Shown: piece by piece, positions 25,603 through 32,458 of the stretch
Layout of the letters: each line of letters begins with the position of its first letter
How positions within the stretch are numbered: position 1 is the first letter of the stretch
DNA from: Acidimicrobiia bacterium
GTDB taxonomy: Bacteria > Actinomycetota > Acidimicrobiia > Spongiisociales > JAENVV01
Assembly: GCA_024637275.1 (NCBI GenBank)
Contig: JAGXFS010000009.1
Coordinates: 1-34,354, forward strand
Reading direction: 5' to 3'
Length of the DNA: 34,354 nucleotides
The notes under the pieces: generated by a model
Database searches by the model: none
The model's input: the letters and a program-made list of their open reading frames with translations, nothing else
What the model was told of the DNA's origin: nothing
Position numbers and translations under genes: made by a program

Positions 25603-27378
25603 ATGGGGGCGGTTTGGTTTCTGCTGGCCCTGACTTCGTTCGGCGCGTACCGGCTACGAGTTCCCCTTAGCGAGCCACGATTCTGGGCACCGGTGCTGGC
25701 GGTAGCAATCACGTTTGGCATCCTGCCCTTTATTCCATGGGAGTCGGCTCTAAACCGTATAGGTGGCGAGATCCTCATGGGACTCAGCGCCATTCTGGTC
25801 ATCGCCGGCCTGGCCTTGCTTTCTACCCTGGCTCCGATCAGCACCCTGGTGTTCATCGACTACTTCGCCGTCATTTCCTTCACGGCAGCTCTCGGAGGAA
25901 GATGGATCCACTTCTCGGCAACGACGATCCTCCTGATACTCAATATCGTGATGCCCTTCGCCTTTGGACAGGAGCTGCGACCCTCTCAAGAGATCATCGT
26001 CCAGAGCGCCACTCTGATCGTCGTGGCCATCGTCCTGAGTGCCGTGACCAGTGAATTTCGTTGGGAGGCCTATCAGAGTCATACCCGGGAGCTGGAACTA
26101 CGTCGGCGCGAGACCCAGTTGGAACGGTTGTACGAAGTGTCCCGAACCATGGCCGACGGCCACAGCCTTGGTGACGTGCTGCCGACCCTGGTCGGCAAAA
26201 TCGGGCGGTTCCTCGAGGCCCAACTCGGTTTTGTTCTACTCCATCAACCACGCTTCGGATCCCTCGTCGTGGTGAGCCCGATCTGGACCTCTGGGAACGA
26301 GTTGGACATCGGTAACTACGACATCTCGCTTCGGGACCGCAACTACCTGACGTCTGTTTTTCTCAATAGGGAATCGGCCTTCTATAACGAGCAGTCTGAG
26401 ACCGAAGCGGGACTGCTGTCCGAATTGGGGATCACGACCGCGATGGCGGTGCCGCTGCTGGTCGATCAGCGGCCTCTAGGAGTACTTGTCGTCGCCGACA
26501 AGCTGACGGGAGAATTCACAGCAGACGACCGCGAGATGTTCGAATCCTTGGCGGCGCCGGCGGCCCTCATACTGGCTCAACTCGAGCGCTACGAAGCCGC
26601 CGCTGAGACCTCAAAACGCATGGAGGAACTCGCTCAGATGAAAACGGACTTTGTGAGTGTCGTAAGCCACGAACTCCGAACCCCCCTCACGTCGATCATC
26701 GGCTCCCTGGCCACGCTGGCAAGACCCGAGCTACTCCCACCCGTTCCGGCCGCCCGGGATCTTCTGCAATCGGCACGCACGCAATCGGACCGACTCCGGC
26801 GGCTGATTGAGGACCTTCTCATGGTCTCAAGGATCGACAACAACGCCCTGCCCCAACATCCGGTGCCCGTCAACCTGCGAACATTCGTAAGCGAAACAGC
26901 CGCAATCATCCCCGGCGCCGAGGGCCTGGTGCGTTCGTCGGTTCACAAGGATGTCGGCCTCGAGGTTGATCCCGATCATCTCGCCCGGATCCTGCGCAAC
27001 CTCATCGAAAACGCCTTGAAGTACGCCCCCGACCAGGTGATCGACATCAGCGCCCAACAGACCGGAAGCACCGTGCGCATTCAGGTCATCGATCACGGGG
27101 AGGGCATCCACGAAGATCTACGCGACGTCGCGTTTGAACGATTCGCTCAGCTGGCACCTGCCTCAACCCGGCTCCAGGGCGGCACCGGTCTCGGCCTGTG
27201 GATTGTCCGATCGTTGACGGAAGCGATGGGCGGCCTCATCGACCTAACCGACACACCAGGCGGAGGAGCCACGTTTACGGTCACCTTGCCCCTGCGCGCC
27301 GGTTTTATGACGAACCGCTCGGACCCCGAATTCGCTCCGCTTGGCAACATGCCCGGGCGCCCCGCCGCCCGCGAATAG
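25603..27378 (+). CDS. Membrane histidine kinase with GAF domain, orphan
   Basis: A 591-aa sensor kinase. About six hydrophobic segments occupy residues 1-150, then a short coiled linker (TRELELRRRETQLERLYEVSR), a GAF domain (about 190-330), HisKA with the phospho-acceptor His356 in VSHELRTPL, and an HATPase_c domain with the N box NLIENALKYAP, DHGEGI and GTGLGLWIV. No response regulator lies nearby, so the partner is unknown. The frame stays open 87 bases upstream of the ATG, and EILAPFRARLWRIA reads like genuine N-terminal sequence, but it offers no ATG, GTG or TTG. The ATG itself has no ribosome binding site. The true start is therefore uncertain. Confidence 0.92.
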   Translation: MGAVWFLLALTSFGAYRLRVPLSEPRFWAPVLAVAITFGILPFIPWESALNRIGGEILMGLSAILVIAGLALLSTLAPISTLVFIDYFAVISFTAALGGRWIHFSATTILLILNIVMPFAFGQELRPSQEIIVQSATLIVVAIVLSAVTSEFRWEAYQSHTRELELRRRETQLERLYEVSRTMADGHSLGDVLPTLVGKIGRFLEAQLGFVLLHQPRFGSLVVVSPIWTSGNELDIGNYDISLRDRNYLTSVFLNRESAFYNEQSETEAGLLSELGITTAMAVPLLVDQRPLGVLVVADKLTGEFTADDREMFESLAAPAALILAQLERYEAAAETSKRMEELAQMKTDFVSVVSHELRTPLTSIIGSLATLARPELLPPVPAARDLLQSARTQSDRLRRLIEDLLMVSRIDNNALPQHPVPVNLRTFVSETAAIIPGAEGLVRSSVHKDVGLEVDPDHLARILRNLIENALKYAPDQVIDISAQQTGSTVRIQVIDHGEGIHEDLRDVAFERFAQLAPASTRLQGGTGLGLWIVRSLTEAMGGLIDLTDTPGGGATFTVTLPLRAGFMTNRSDPEFAPLGNMPGRPAARE

Positions 27379-27392
27379 CGACCAGACCCGTC

Positions 27393-28178
27393 CTACTCTT
27401 CGGGCGCCGCCGCGATGGCGTCAAAACCGCCGTCGACATGCACAAACTCGCCCGATGTCATCAGCGCCCAATCCGACATGAGAACGCACGCCATCCGGGC
27501 CACAGGCTCAGGATCGGTCGGGTCCCAACCCAACGGGGCACGAGTCTCCCAGATGGCCTCGAACCCCTTGAACCCGGGAATGGATTTGGCCGCGACCGTG
27601 CTCAACGGTCCCGCTGAAACGCCGTTGACACGAATACTGTCGCCTCCGAGATCACGAGCGAGATACCTGGTTACGGTTCGCAAGGCCATTTTGGAGACCC
27701 CCATCCAGTCGTACACGGGCCACGCTTTGGAATTGTCGAAGTCGAGCGTGACGAGACCCCCACCGCCGGCCGCTTGTAACAGAGGTCGCAAACCGACCGC
27801 CAGGGTCTTGTACGAGAACGCCGACGTCACAAACGCCACCTGGGCGCTTTCAGCCGGCGTGTTGAGGAAGTTCCCGCCCAGGGCGTCTTCAGGCGCATAG
27901 GCAATGGCGTGGAGCGCTCCATCGATCTTGCCCCACTTTTTGGTGAGCGCGGCCACCAACGCCTCCATGTGGGATGGATCGTTGATATCGAGCTCATGTA
28001 CCTCGGCGGGCTGCGGCAAACGAGCAGCGGTTCGCTCGGTAAGACGGAGTCCCCGGCCGAAACCGGTCAATACCAATTCGGCCCCCTCTTCCTGGGCAAT
28101 CCGGGCGATATGGAAGGCGATTGAGTCGTTCGTGAGCACTCCGGTGATCAGAAGTTTCTTGTCCGTAAGGATTCCCAT
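27393..28178 (-). CDS. fabI: Enoyl-[acyl-carrier-protein] reductase (FabI/InhA type)
   Basis: NADH-dependent reduction of trans-2-enoyl-ACP in the last step of the fatty-acid elongation cycle. It is 261 aa. The SDR fold has LITGVLTNDSIAFHIARIAQEEGA as the nucleotide-binding start, close to mycobacterial InhA, the ELDIND segment, and the catalytic Tyr156-x6-Lys163 in YDWMGVSK. GPLSTVAAKSIPGF matches the substrate-binding loop region. AGGAGG 8 bases upstream of the ATG is a strong ribosome binding site and overlaps the end of the upstream gene. It is convergent with the histidine kinase, with a 14-base gap. Confidence 0.95.
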   Translation of the reverse strand: MGILTDKKLLITGVLTNDSIAFHIARIAQEEGAELVLTGFGRGLRLTERTAARLPQPAEVHELDINDPSHMEALVAALTKKWGKIDGALHAIAYAPEDALGGNFLNTPAESAQVAFVTSAFSYKTLAVGLRPLLQAAGGGGLVTLDFDNSKAWPVYDWMGVSKMALRTVTRYLARDLGGDSIRVNGVSAGPLSTVAAKSIPGFKGFEAIWETRAPLGWDPTDPEPVARMACVLMSDWALMTSGEFVHVDGGFDAIAAAPEE

Positions 28179-28190
28179 GTCATTGTCCTC

Positions 28191-28556
28191 CTAGAAACTC
28201 TGTCCGAAATTCATCCAACCCCGGATCCCCAAACCCATGACGAACAGCAGCAGCAGCCCCCATCGCAGACCGGGTCGCCCCGCCAGTGTCGACCGGTAGA
28301 TATAGGCGAATGCCAGGGCAAACAGCGTGACGATTCCGTAGAACATATGGATCGACCCGGGGTTGTTGTCTTGACCGTACATGATGAGACCGAGTGACAC
28401 TTGCACAAGTGCCGATCCGAGCGCTACGTATTTGGCAGCGGTAAACCACCGGGGCAGGTCTCGCTTGGCGACCGCCAAGCCGATACCCACGAGGCCGGTC
28501 ACACCGCACGCACCCACGACGAAGTACGCAAGGCTCCGATGTATCTCTGCAATCAC
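28191..28556 (-). CDS. Small four-helix integral membrane protein, unknown
   Basis: About 121 aa with four hydrophobic helices (AYFVVGACGVTGLVGIGLAV, YVALGSALVQVSLGLIMYG, MFYGIVTLFALAFAYIYRS, GLLLLFVMGLGIRGWMNFG). His and Tyr occur near the helix ends, but there is no recognised cofactor motif. The track start is a GTG at 28589. I prefer GTG at 28556 (VIAEIHRSLAYF), because GGAG lies 7 bases upstream. It lies 12 bases before fabI and is probably cotranscribed. I do not recognise the family. Confidence 0.65.
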   Translation of the reverse strand: MIAEIHRSLAYFVVGACGVTGLVGIGLAVAKRDLPRWFTAAKYVALGSALVQVSLGLIMYGQDNNPGSIHMFYGIVTLFALAFAYIYRSTLAGRPGLRWGLLLLFVMGLGIRGWMNFGQSF

Positions 28557-28604
28557 CAATGCGCTCCAAGCAGTAGGACGAAGCCACACTAGACGGATGG
28601 TCGC

Positions 28605-29156
28605 TCAGACTATCCCCACGAGGACACTGGTTACTGCAGCCACAATTCCGGGCATCGGAACGCGTTGGCGCATTGAACGGGGCAGCTCCAGCTGCACCCC
28701 GGCCTCGGTGGGTCCGTTGACCGGGTTACGGGAATGCTGGCCGCGTAGGGCTTTTGGAATAAGCCCGAGATCAGATACGGCCGGAATACCCTGATCGCTG
28801 AGCGCCCGATGCAGGGTACGAGCCAATGGTCGATTATTTCCGCCAAGAAGAACGACATCGGGCAACTCAGGACGGTGGTATCCGTGAAACGAAAAGACTG
28901 TCCGAACGTGCAACAGGAACCGACTCAGATTGGAGCTCACGGTCGGGTCATACTGGGTAGAAGGAAGATGCCAGGCGAGGTCGGATCCCTGCACTACCGC
29001 ATACAAGCTGGCCGCAGTGTGTTGAGCGATCGACTTAGCCAGGCGACTCGTGCCGTACTCGAGTCCTCCATGGAGAGCCATCACGCCGACTCCGGCATCC
29101 ATGATGACTTCTTCTCGCACACCTTCGGTTGCGAGGAACTCACTAAAGGGGCTCAC
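28605..29156 (-). CDS. Poly-gamma-glutamate hydrolase-like (YjqB/PghP family) protein
   Basis: A 183-aa protein with the pattern of the zinc-dependent gamma-polyglutamate hydrolase family: ALHGGLEYGTSRLA (His29, Glu33), LHLPST-like AWHLPSTQYD (His63), VFSFHGYHR (His91), VLLGGNNRPLA and GVQLELPRSMR (Glu157). Family members include phage PghP, which cuts capsular poly-gamma-glutamate, and Bacillus YjqB. There is no signal peptide, so its substrate here is unclear. The start is GTG, overlapping the stop of the 92-aa gene (GTGA), so the two are coupled. The family call is from motif memory. Confidence 0.75.
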   Translation of the reverse strand: MSPFSEFLATEGVREEVIMDAGVGVMALHGGLEYGTSRLAKSIAQHTAASLYAVVQGSDLAWHLPSTQYDPTVSSNLSRFLLHVRTVFSFHGYHRPELPDVVLLGGNNRPLARTLHRALSDQGIPAVSDLGLIPKALRGQHSRNPVNGPTEAGVQLELPRSMRQRVPMPGIVAAVTSVLVGIV

Positions 29157-29431
29157 TCCATTTCAACGAGCTCACCGGTGGTGAGATCGAGCATGAACTC
29201 CTTAGGTGAGTGAGAATCAGCAATCCAGTTGGCCAGGCGCGAACCGGGCTGGCGCACCGTCCACCACGTGTAGTCCGGTCGATCGGATTCGATGAATTCT
29301 GTCCGAACCGCGCGCCCGGCTTCCACCGCGTCTTGCTCGACCTCGAACACGCCGATTGACCGCTCCAACGGAGTCGGATTCGGGTTGTCAACCGACGGCC
29401 GTACGTCGGTGTACTCCATCACTTCGTACAT
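29153..29431 (-). CDS. Hypothetical 92-aa protein coupled to the PghP-like gene
   Basis: I do not recognise the family. The protein is acidic and soluble (PDYTWWTVRQPGSRLANWIAD, then SPKEFMLDLTTGELVEME at the end), with no membrane segment, cysteine motif or signal peptide. Codon use and composition look like a real gene, and its stop overlaps the next start (GTGA). AAAGGGG sits about 11 bases before the ATG. A second Met five codons in (MEYTDVRP) is a possible start. Confidence 0.6.
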   Translation of the reverse strand: MYEVMEYTDVRPSVDNPNPTPLERSIGVFEVEQDAVEAGRAVRTEFIESDRPDYTWWTVRQPGSRLANWIADSHSPKEFMLDLTTGELVEME

Positions 29432-29493
29432 GCTGTTCTTGGCCCCTTTGCCACCGTTACTACTCAGCCTGTTACCCAGGATACGTGATCGGA

Positions 29494-29509
29494 CGTGTAA
29501 ACGTCCAGC
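29494..29509. terminator. Short hairpin after the YbaK-type gene
   Basis: GGACGT-GTAA-ACGTCC forms a perfect 6-bp stem with a four-base loop immediately after the YbaK-type stop. No T-tract follows on the minus strand, so it may be only a weak pause or mRNA-end structure. Confidence 0.3.
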
Positions 29510-29510
29510 T

Positions 29511-29981
29511 TCAACCCGATTTCGTCACGTCGGCGATTCGCGCGTCGAAAGCTTCCACCAGGTCGGTCGGGTCGAGATGGATGCCCAACCCCGCCCCGCC
29601 GCCACCAATCGCCACCTCGTCCAGTTCGGTCAGGCTGGAGTCCATGACGACCGGCCATGGCCGCGATGACCCGAACGGGGTGATCGTTCCACGCACATAC
29701 CCAGTGACCTCGAACGCTTCTTCGGCCGATGGCAACGACAGGCGCGACACCTCGAGCTCTGAGCGCAGTTTGGGCCATTCGATCGCCCGATCGCCGGGGA
29801 CGAGCACAAACACGTAGTCATCGTCGGAACGGCGGATCACGATCGACTTGATGAGCGCTCCGACCGGCACTCCCCGAGCTGCCGCGGCTTCCTCAGCATT
29901 CGAAACGCTTCCGATGACCGTCAAACGGTGCGGGATTCCTCGCGCCTCGATATCGATGGTGGCCCGCGTCGAAGCTGACAC
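29511..29981 (-). CDS. YbaK/EbsC-type aminoacyl-tRNA deacylase
   Basis: A 156-aa protein of the YbaK/ProX editing-domain family, which hydrolyses mischarged tRNA such as Cys-tRNAPro or Ala-tRNAPro in trans. The conserved Lys45 lies in GALIKSIVIR, followed by VFVLVPGDRAIEWPKL and YVRGTITPFG, the usual core, and AIGGGGAGLGIHLDPTDL near the end. The start is GTG. The exact substrate (Cys versus Ala) cannot be assigned. It begins 29 bases after the end of the bPH-domain gene, on the same strand. Confidence 0.85.
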   Translation of the reverse strand: MSASTRATIDIEARGIPHRLTVIGSVSNAEEAAAARGVPVGALIKSIVIRRSDDDYVFVLVPGDRAIEWPKLRSELEVSRLSLPSAEEAFEVTGYVRGTITPFGSSRPWPVVMDSSLTELDEVAIGGGGAGLGIHLDPTDLVEAFDARIADVTKSG

Positions 29982-30010
29982 TTAGCGGTCGTCTCCGGCC
30001 GTAGACACCA

Positions 30011-30601
30011 CTAGATCTCGCCGAGCAGCTTTTGCTTCTTGGTCGCGAATTCCTCGTCCGTAAGCACTCCGTCGCGATGTAGCTGAGCAAGCGTTGCCAA
30101 CGTACTCACTGGAGTGGCACCCGAATTGAGCGCGGCCATCCGATCCTCACGCGCACGATAAATCAGCGTCTGGATGTCTTCGGGCGTTGGGACGTCGGTG
30201 AATCTCGACTGGCCAAGTTCCCCGGCCGACTCGAGCAACAGATCGCCCGACCCGAACATCCGTTCCAGGAGGCTTTGCGAGAACGCCACGTCATTGATGA
30301 CTTCTAGAGGGATCTCCTTGCCCTGCCTGGCCAGAACACCTGATCGGACGATCACCCGTTCGTTGGTAATCACGTACTTCGTGAAAGCCCATACGGCCAG
30401 TTTGGGAAGTACCACTGCCAGACCGATGACGAGGCCGACCACTGTCGGTATCGGGCCTTGCGCCAGGACCGCCCCGACCACGGCGCCGATGACTGTGAGG
30501 CCACCTGCGATCGCCACCGGAACCGCGATGGCCTGCCAATGCGGGCGAAATTCTCGGATAACAGCTTCGCCTTCGCTGAGTAAACGGGTGGGATATGCCA
30601 T
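30011..30601 (-). CDS. Bacterial PH-domain membrane protein with C-terminal SHOCT motif
   Basis: About 196 aa from the ATG at 30601. Two hydrophobic segments (about 24-46 and 50-72) are followed by a bPH2 domain: TKYVITNERVIVRSGVLARQGKEIPLEVINDVAFSQSLLERMFGSGD (only part quoted at a time in alignments) is the classic PH-like strand pattern. The end, LAQLHRDGVLTDEEFATKKQKLL, is a SHOCT helix pair. Such proteins are membrane-associated with unknown or oligomerisation roles. The track start (30694) adds 31 residues without family character, and MAYPTRLLSEGEAVIREFRPHW is the natural N-terminus. Confidence 0.85.
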   Translation of the reverse strand: MAYPTRLLSEGEAVIREFRPHWQAIAVPVAIAGGLTVIGAVVGAVLAQGPIPTVVGLVIGLAVVLPKLAVWAFTKYVITNERVIVRSGVLARQGKEIPLEVINDVAFSQSLLERMFGSGDLLLESAGELGQSRFTDVPTPEDIQTLIYRAREDRMAALNSGATPVSTLATLAQLHRDGVLTDEEFATKKQKLLGEI

Positions 30602-30662
30602 GGGCCAAACCCTACCGTCATTGTCCAACCCGTGGATGAAAAACGACGCCTTGAACGCGAGA

Positions 30663-30706
30663 AACCCCGAGTAAGTTCCGACCGAAGTCTTCACCCTCTC
30701 GGGGTT
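30663..30706. repeat. Long inverted repeat (9-bp perfect arms)
   Basis: AACCCCGAG (30663-30671) and CTCGGGGTT (30698-30706) are exact reverse complements around a 26-base loop. It marks the left border of the octamer-rich stretch. No T-tract follows, so it is not a typical terminator. Confidence 0.6.
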
Positions 30707-31009
30707 GTCTCGTCGCCGGTGGGGGTATCCCGAAGGACTCCTTCACTGGCGTGCACCGTCGCCCAAAGGCTTCGATGCGACCAACTGGCCCGAGGGCCAG
30801 ATGGCAGGCGGTGAAGTCTCCCGTTTCCGCTCGACTGTCACCAGCGTTCGTGTGCTCTTCCTTGCGGTCCAACACAGTCACACTTTGCCCAAAAAGGGCG
30901 GACCCTTGCGGGCCTCGGCGGTCAGTTCGAACGAACCCGAAGGTCCATCCCCCCTTTCCACCTACCGGTCGTTCAGTGGCGCCACCCGAAGGTGATTCCA
31001 GCCGTTCGT

Positions 31010-31036
31010 CCGGCTGTCCCGTTGCCGGGACTCCGG
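31010..31036. repeat. Hairpin GTCCCG-TTGC-CGGGAC inside CCGG borders
   Basis: A perfect 6-bp stem with a four-base loop, bounded on both sides by CCGG. It is one of several small stems in the octamer region (others are GCCC-AAAAA-GGGC at 30887-30899 and CTGGCCC-GA-GGGCCAG at 30785-30800). It suggests structured RNA or protein-binding palindromes. Confidence 0.45.
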
Positions 31037-31166
31037 CTCCGACCCGAGGGCCAGGCCTGTCGCCCGAAGGTTCCAGGTTGCCGGTGCTCTCCGCGAGTCG
31101 CCTCGCTTCGAACAAGAAGAAAAGTAGAGCACCAATTCGGAGTTCGCAAGCTGAGAAGGTGGTTAA

Positions 31167-31206
31167 ATTTCGCGACTTGAAAGTAGATTTCGCGACCAGC
31201 TCAAAG
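31167..31206 (+). repeat. Tandem 20-bp units headed by ATTTCGCGAC
   Basis: ATTTCGCGAC is repeated exactly at 31167 and 31187, 20 bases apart, about two helical turns. The remaining halves of the units are less alike (TTGAAAGTAG and CAGCTCAAAG). They look like cooperative protein-binding sites or iteron-like units. Confidence 0.5.
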
Positions 31207-31235
31207 TTGGTGGATTGGCCAGGAAATCAAGGTTA

Positions 31236-31298
31236 AAAGCAAGAAGCCCTGCCGAGACTCAGACTTGCGCCTGTGCCACTTCAGGGCTTCCCCGCTTT
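31236..31298. repeat. Two-part stem-loop with GAAGCCCTG/CAGGGCTTC
   Basis: GAAGCCCTG (31243-31251) pairs perfectly with CAGGGCTTC (31282-31290), and outer AAAGC (31236-31240) pairs with GCTTT (31294-31298). The loop is 30 bases. Read on the minus strand the structure ends in GCTTTT, so it could act as a terminator there. Read on plus it could be part of a small RNA. Confidence 0.5.
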
Positions 31299-31471
31299 CT
31301 GGAACTCCGCTGCCCGAAGGCCTCGTTCTCCCAGTAGCTTTCACTGATCCCTCTCGGTTTCAGCAATCCGCTCCGTCGCTAGTTCCGGTGAGTTGCCCCT
31401 CCGGCATTCCCGTCGATGCGGTTCAAGTAACGTAACCCACCGAGGGCTGACTTGGCAAATTATTCGGCTAT

Positions 31472-31516
31472 CTAGTTTTCGCGAACTAGCAAAAGGTTTC
31501 GCGCTTTCTTGCGAAT
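31472..31516. promoter_or_regulatory. Second TTTCGCG pair with palindrome, upstream of the nuclease gene
   Basis: TTTCGCG recurs at 31477 and 31497, again exactly 20 bases apart. The first copy lies inside the inverted repeat CTAGTT-TTCGCG-AACTAG (31472-31489). TTGCGAA at 31509 adds a reverse-oriented partial copy. Location about 100-135 bases before the nuclease ATG suggests operator sites. Confidence 0.45.
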
Positions 31517-31570
31517 CGCCCGTCGACATGGGATTTGGCCGGTTTCGATCGATACAACAAATCAGGCGAA

Positions 31571-31601
31571 TGACAAACGTGTCACTCGCTTGTCGTATAG
31601 T
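31571..31601 (+). promoter_or_regulatory. Putative operator and -10 of a leaderless nuclease promoter
   Basis: TGACA-AACG-TGTCA (31571-31584) is a perfect inverted repeat lying just upstream of the -10-like TATAGT at 31596-31601. Only 6 bases separate TATAGT from the ATG at 31608 and no ribosome binding site is present, which fits leaderless transcription with an operator overlapping the promoter. Confidence 0.45.
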
Positions 31602-31607
31602 CACCCT

Positions 31608-32393
31608 ATGCCATTAGAGACCCTGTCCCCCAGCCGAGCGAGCGACTTCAAGCTGTGTCCGCAGCTGTACAAGTTCCGGTCGATCGACAAACTCCCTGAG
31701 CCAACCACCGTGCACCAGGCACGTGGAACCACCGCGCACCTTGCCCTTCAGAACCTTTATGACCTGGAACCGGCCGAGCGAACCCCCGAGAAGCTCTATG
31801 ACCTGTTCCGAGAAGCCTGGACCGAGATCCGGGGTGAAGAAGAGTTTCTTGACCTCTTCACGACCATGGAAGAGGAGCGCGACTGGGGCGTCGACAGCAT
31901 GAAACTGTTGGCCAACTATTTCTCGGTTGAGAATCCCCTGGAAGTCCATCCGCTCGAGCGAGAAATGGACATGCTCGAACCACTTGGTGACATCACGATT
32001 CGGGGCATCCTGGACCGGATCGATGAGACCCCTACCGGCGAGCTGATCATCACCGATTACAAGACCGGAAAAGCACCCCCCGAACGCTTCGCCGAGCCGG
32101 CCTTCTTCGCGCTCAAGATCTATGCACTGCTCATTCGGGAGAAGCTCGGTCGAACTCCGGCTGAAGTCCGTTTGCTCTACTTGAACGGTCCGACGCTCTA
32201 TCGACTGGCCATCACGGACGGCCAACTCGATGCCATGAACCAGCAGCTGCAGGCATTGTGGAAAGCGATCGATCGGGCCATCGAGAGCCAGACGTTCCCG
32301 CCCCGGGTCAACAAGCTCTGCGACTGGTGTTCCTACCAAGACCTTTGCCCGGCGTTTGCCGAGGTCACGGCGCCCGCAGCCGCAGTCGGATAG
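31608..32393 (+). CDS. PD-(D/E)XK nuclease with iron-sulfur cysteines (RecB/Cas4-like)
   Basis: A 261-aa nuclease. It opens LSPSRASDFKLCPQLYKFR, with Cys17, followed by the RGTTAHLALQNL helix (His44). The catalytic core GILDRIDE...LIITDYKTGK gives Asp136, Asp150 and Lys152. Three further Cys (238, 241, 247) in LCDWCSYQDLCP complete the four-Cys iron-sulfur pattern seen in AddB and Cas4. No helicase, cas or other repair gene adjoins it. The role is probably DNA end processing, by family. The track start (31509) would put the operator and -10 inside the gene. The ATG at 31608 is preferred, with no Shine-Dalgarno. Confidence 0.9.
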   Translation: MPLETLSPSRASDFKLCPQLYKFRSIDKLPEPTTVHQARGTTAHLALQNLYDLEPAERTPEKLYDLFREAWTEIRGEEEFLDLFTTMEEERDWGVDSMKLLANYFSVENPLEVHPLEREMDMLEPLGDITIRGILDRIDETPTGELIITDYKTGKAPPERFAEPAFFALKIYALLIREKLGRTPAEVRLLYLNGPTLYRLAITDGQLDAMNQQLQALWKAIDRAIESQTFPPRVNKLCDWCSYQDLCPAFAEVTAPAAAVG

Positions 32394-32458
32394 TCGCGCC
32401 AAGCACTACGAACTCGCTGATCTGCACCCGCAACCGGGTTTTTGTCCCACCGACCAGG

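Larger units (their letters stand above)
30729..31320 (+). repeat. Eight dispersed CCCGAAGG-type octamers
   Basis: CCCGAAGG occurs at 30729, 30936, 30985, 31063 and 31313. CCCAAAGG occurs at 30762, and CCCGAGGG at 30789 and 31043. All are on the plus strand and none inverted was noticed. The copy at 30789 is part of the perfect palindrome CTGGCCC-GA-GGGCCAG. Spacing is irregular (20 to 250 bases). Confidence 0.65.
30602..31607. other. About 1 kb gene-free, repeat- and hairpin-rich intergenic region
   Basis: No ORF here looks genuine. The 96-, 161- and 165-aa ORFs are Pro/Arg/Ser/Gly-rich and lack ribosome binding sites or recognisable domains. The left 480 bases are GC-rich and carry seven CCCGAAGG-type octamers (an eighth lies at 31313) and several hairpins. 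From about 31120 the composition turns AT-richer and holds two pairs of TTTCGCG motifs, each 20 bases apart, and a long hairpin. The last part leads into the nuclease promoter. The octamers fall in all three frames on the plus strand, so they are not a simple coding repeat. A relic element or a structured-RNA locus are both possible. Confidence 0.7.

Noticed and set aside
28557-28589. GTG start at 28589 for the four-helix membrane protein
   Set aside because: There is no ribosome binding site there, whereas GTG 28556 has GGAG 7 bases upstream. It remains possible.
30921-30940. tRNA-like T-loop sequence GTTCGAAC
   Set aside because: No acceptor or anticodon stem could be built around it. It is a simple GTTCG-AA-CGAAC palindrome.
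30618-31236. ORFs 30618-31115 (-), 30705-30995 (+) and 30751-31236 (+) as genes
   Set aside because: They overlap each other on both strands, are Pro/Arg/Ser/Gly-rich, lack ribosome binding sites and domain character, and the repeats inside them change frame.
31509-31607. Upstream start of the nuclease ORF at 31509
   Set aside because: It would place the TGACA-N4-TGTCA repeat and the -10-like hexamer inside the gene, and the extra residues look non-coding.
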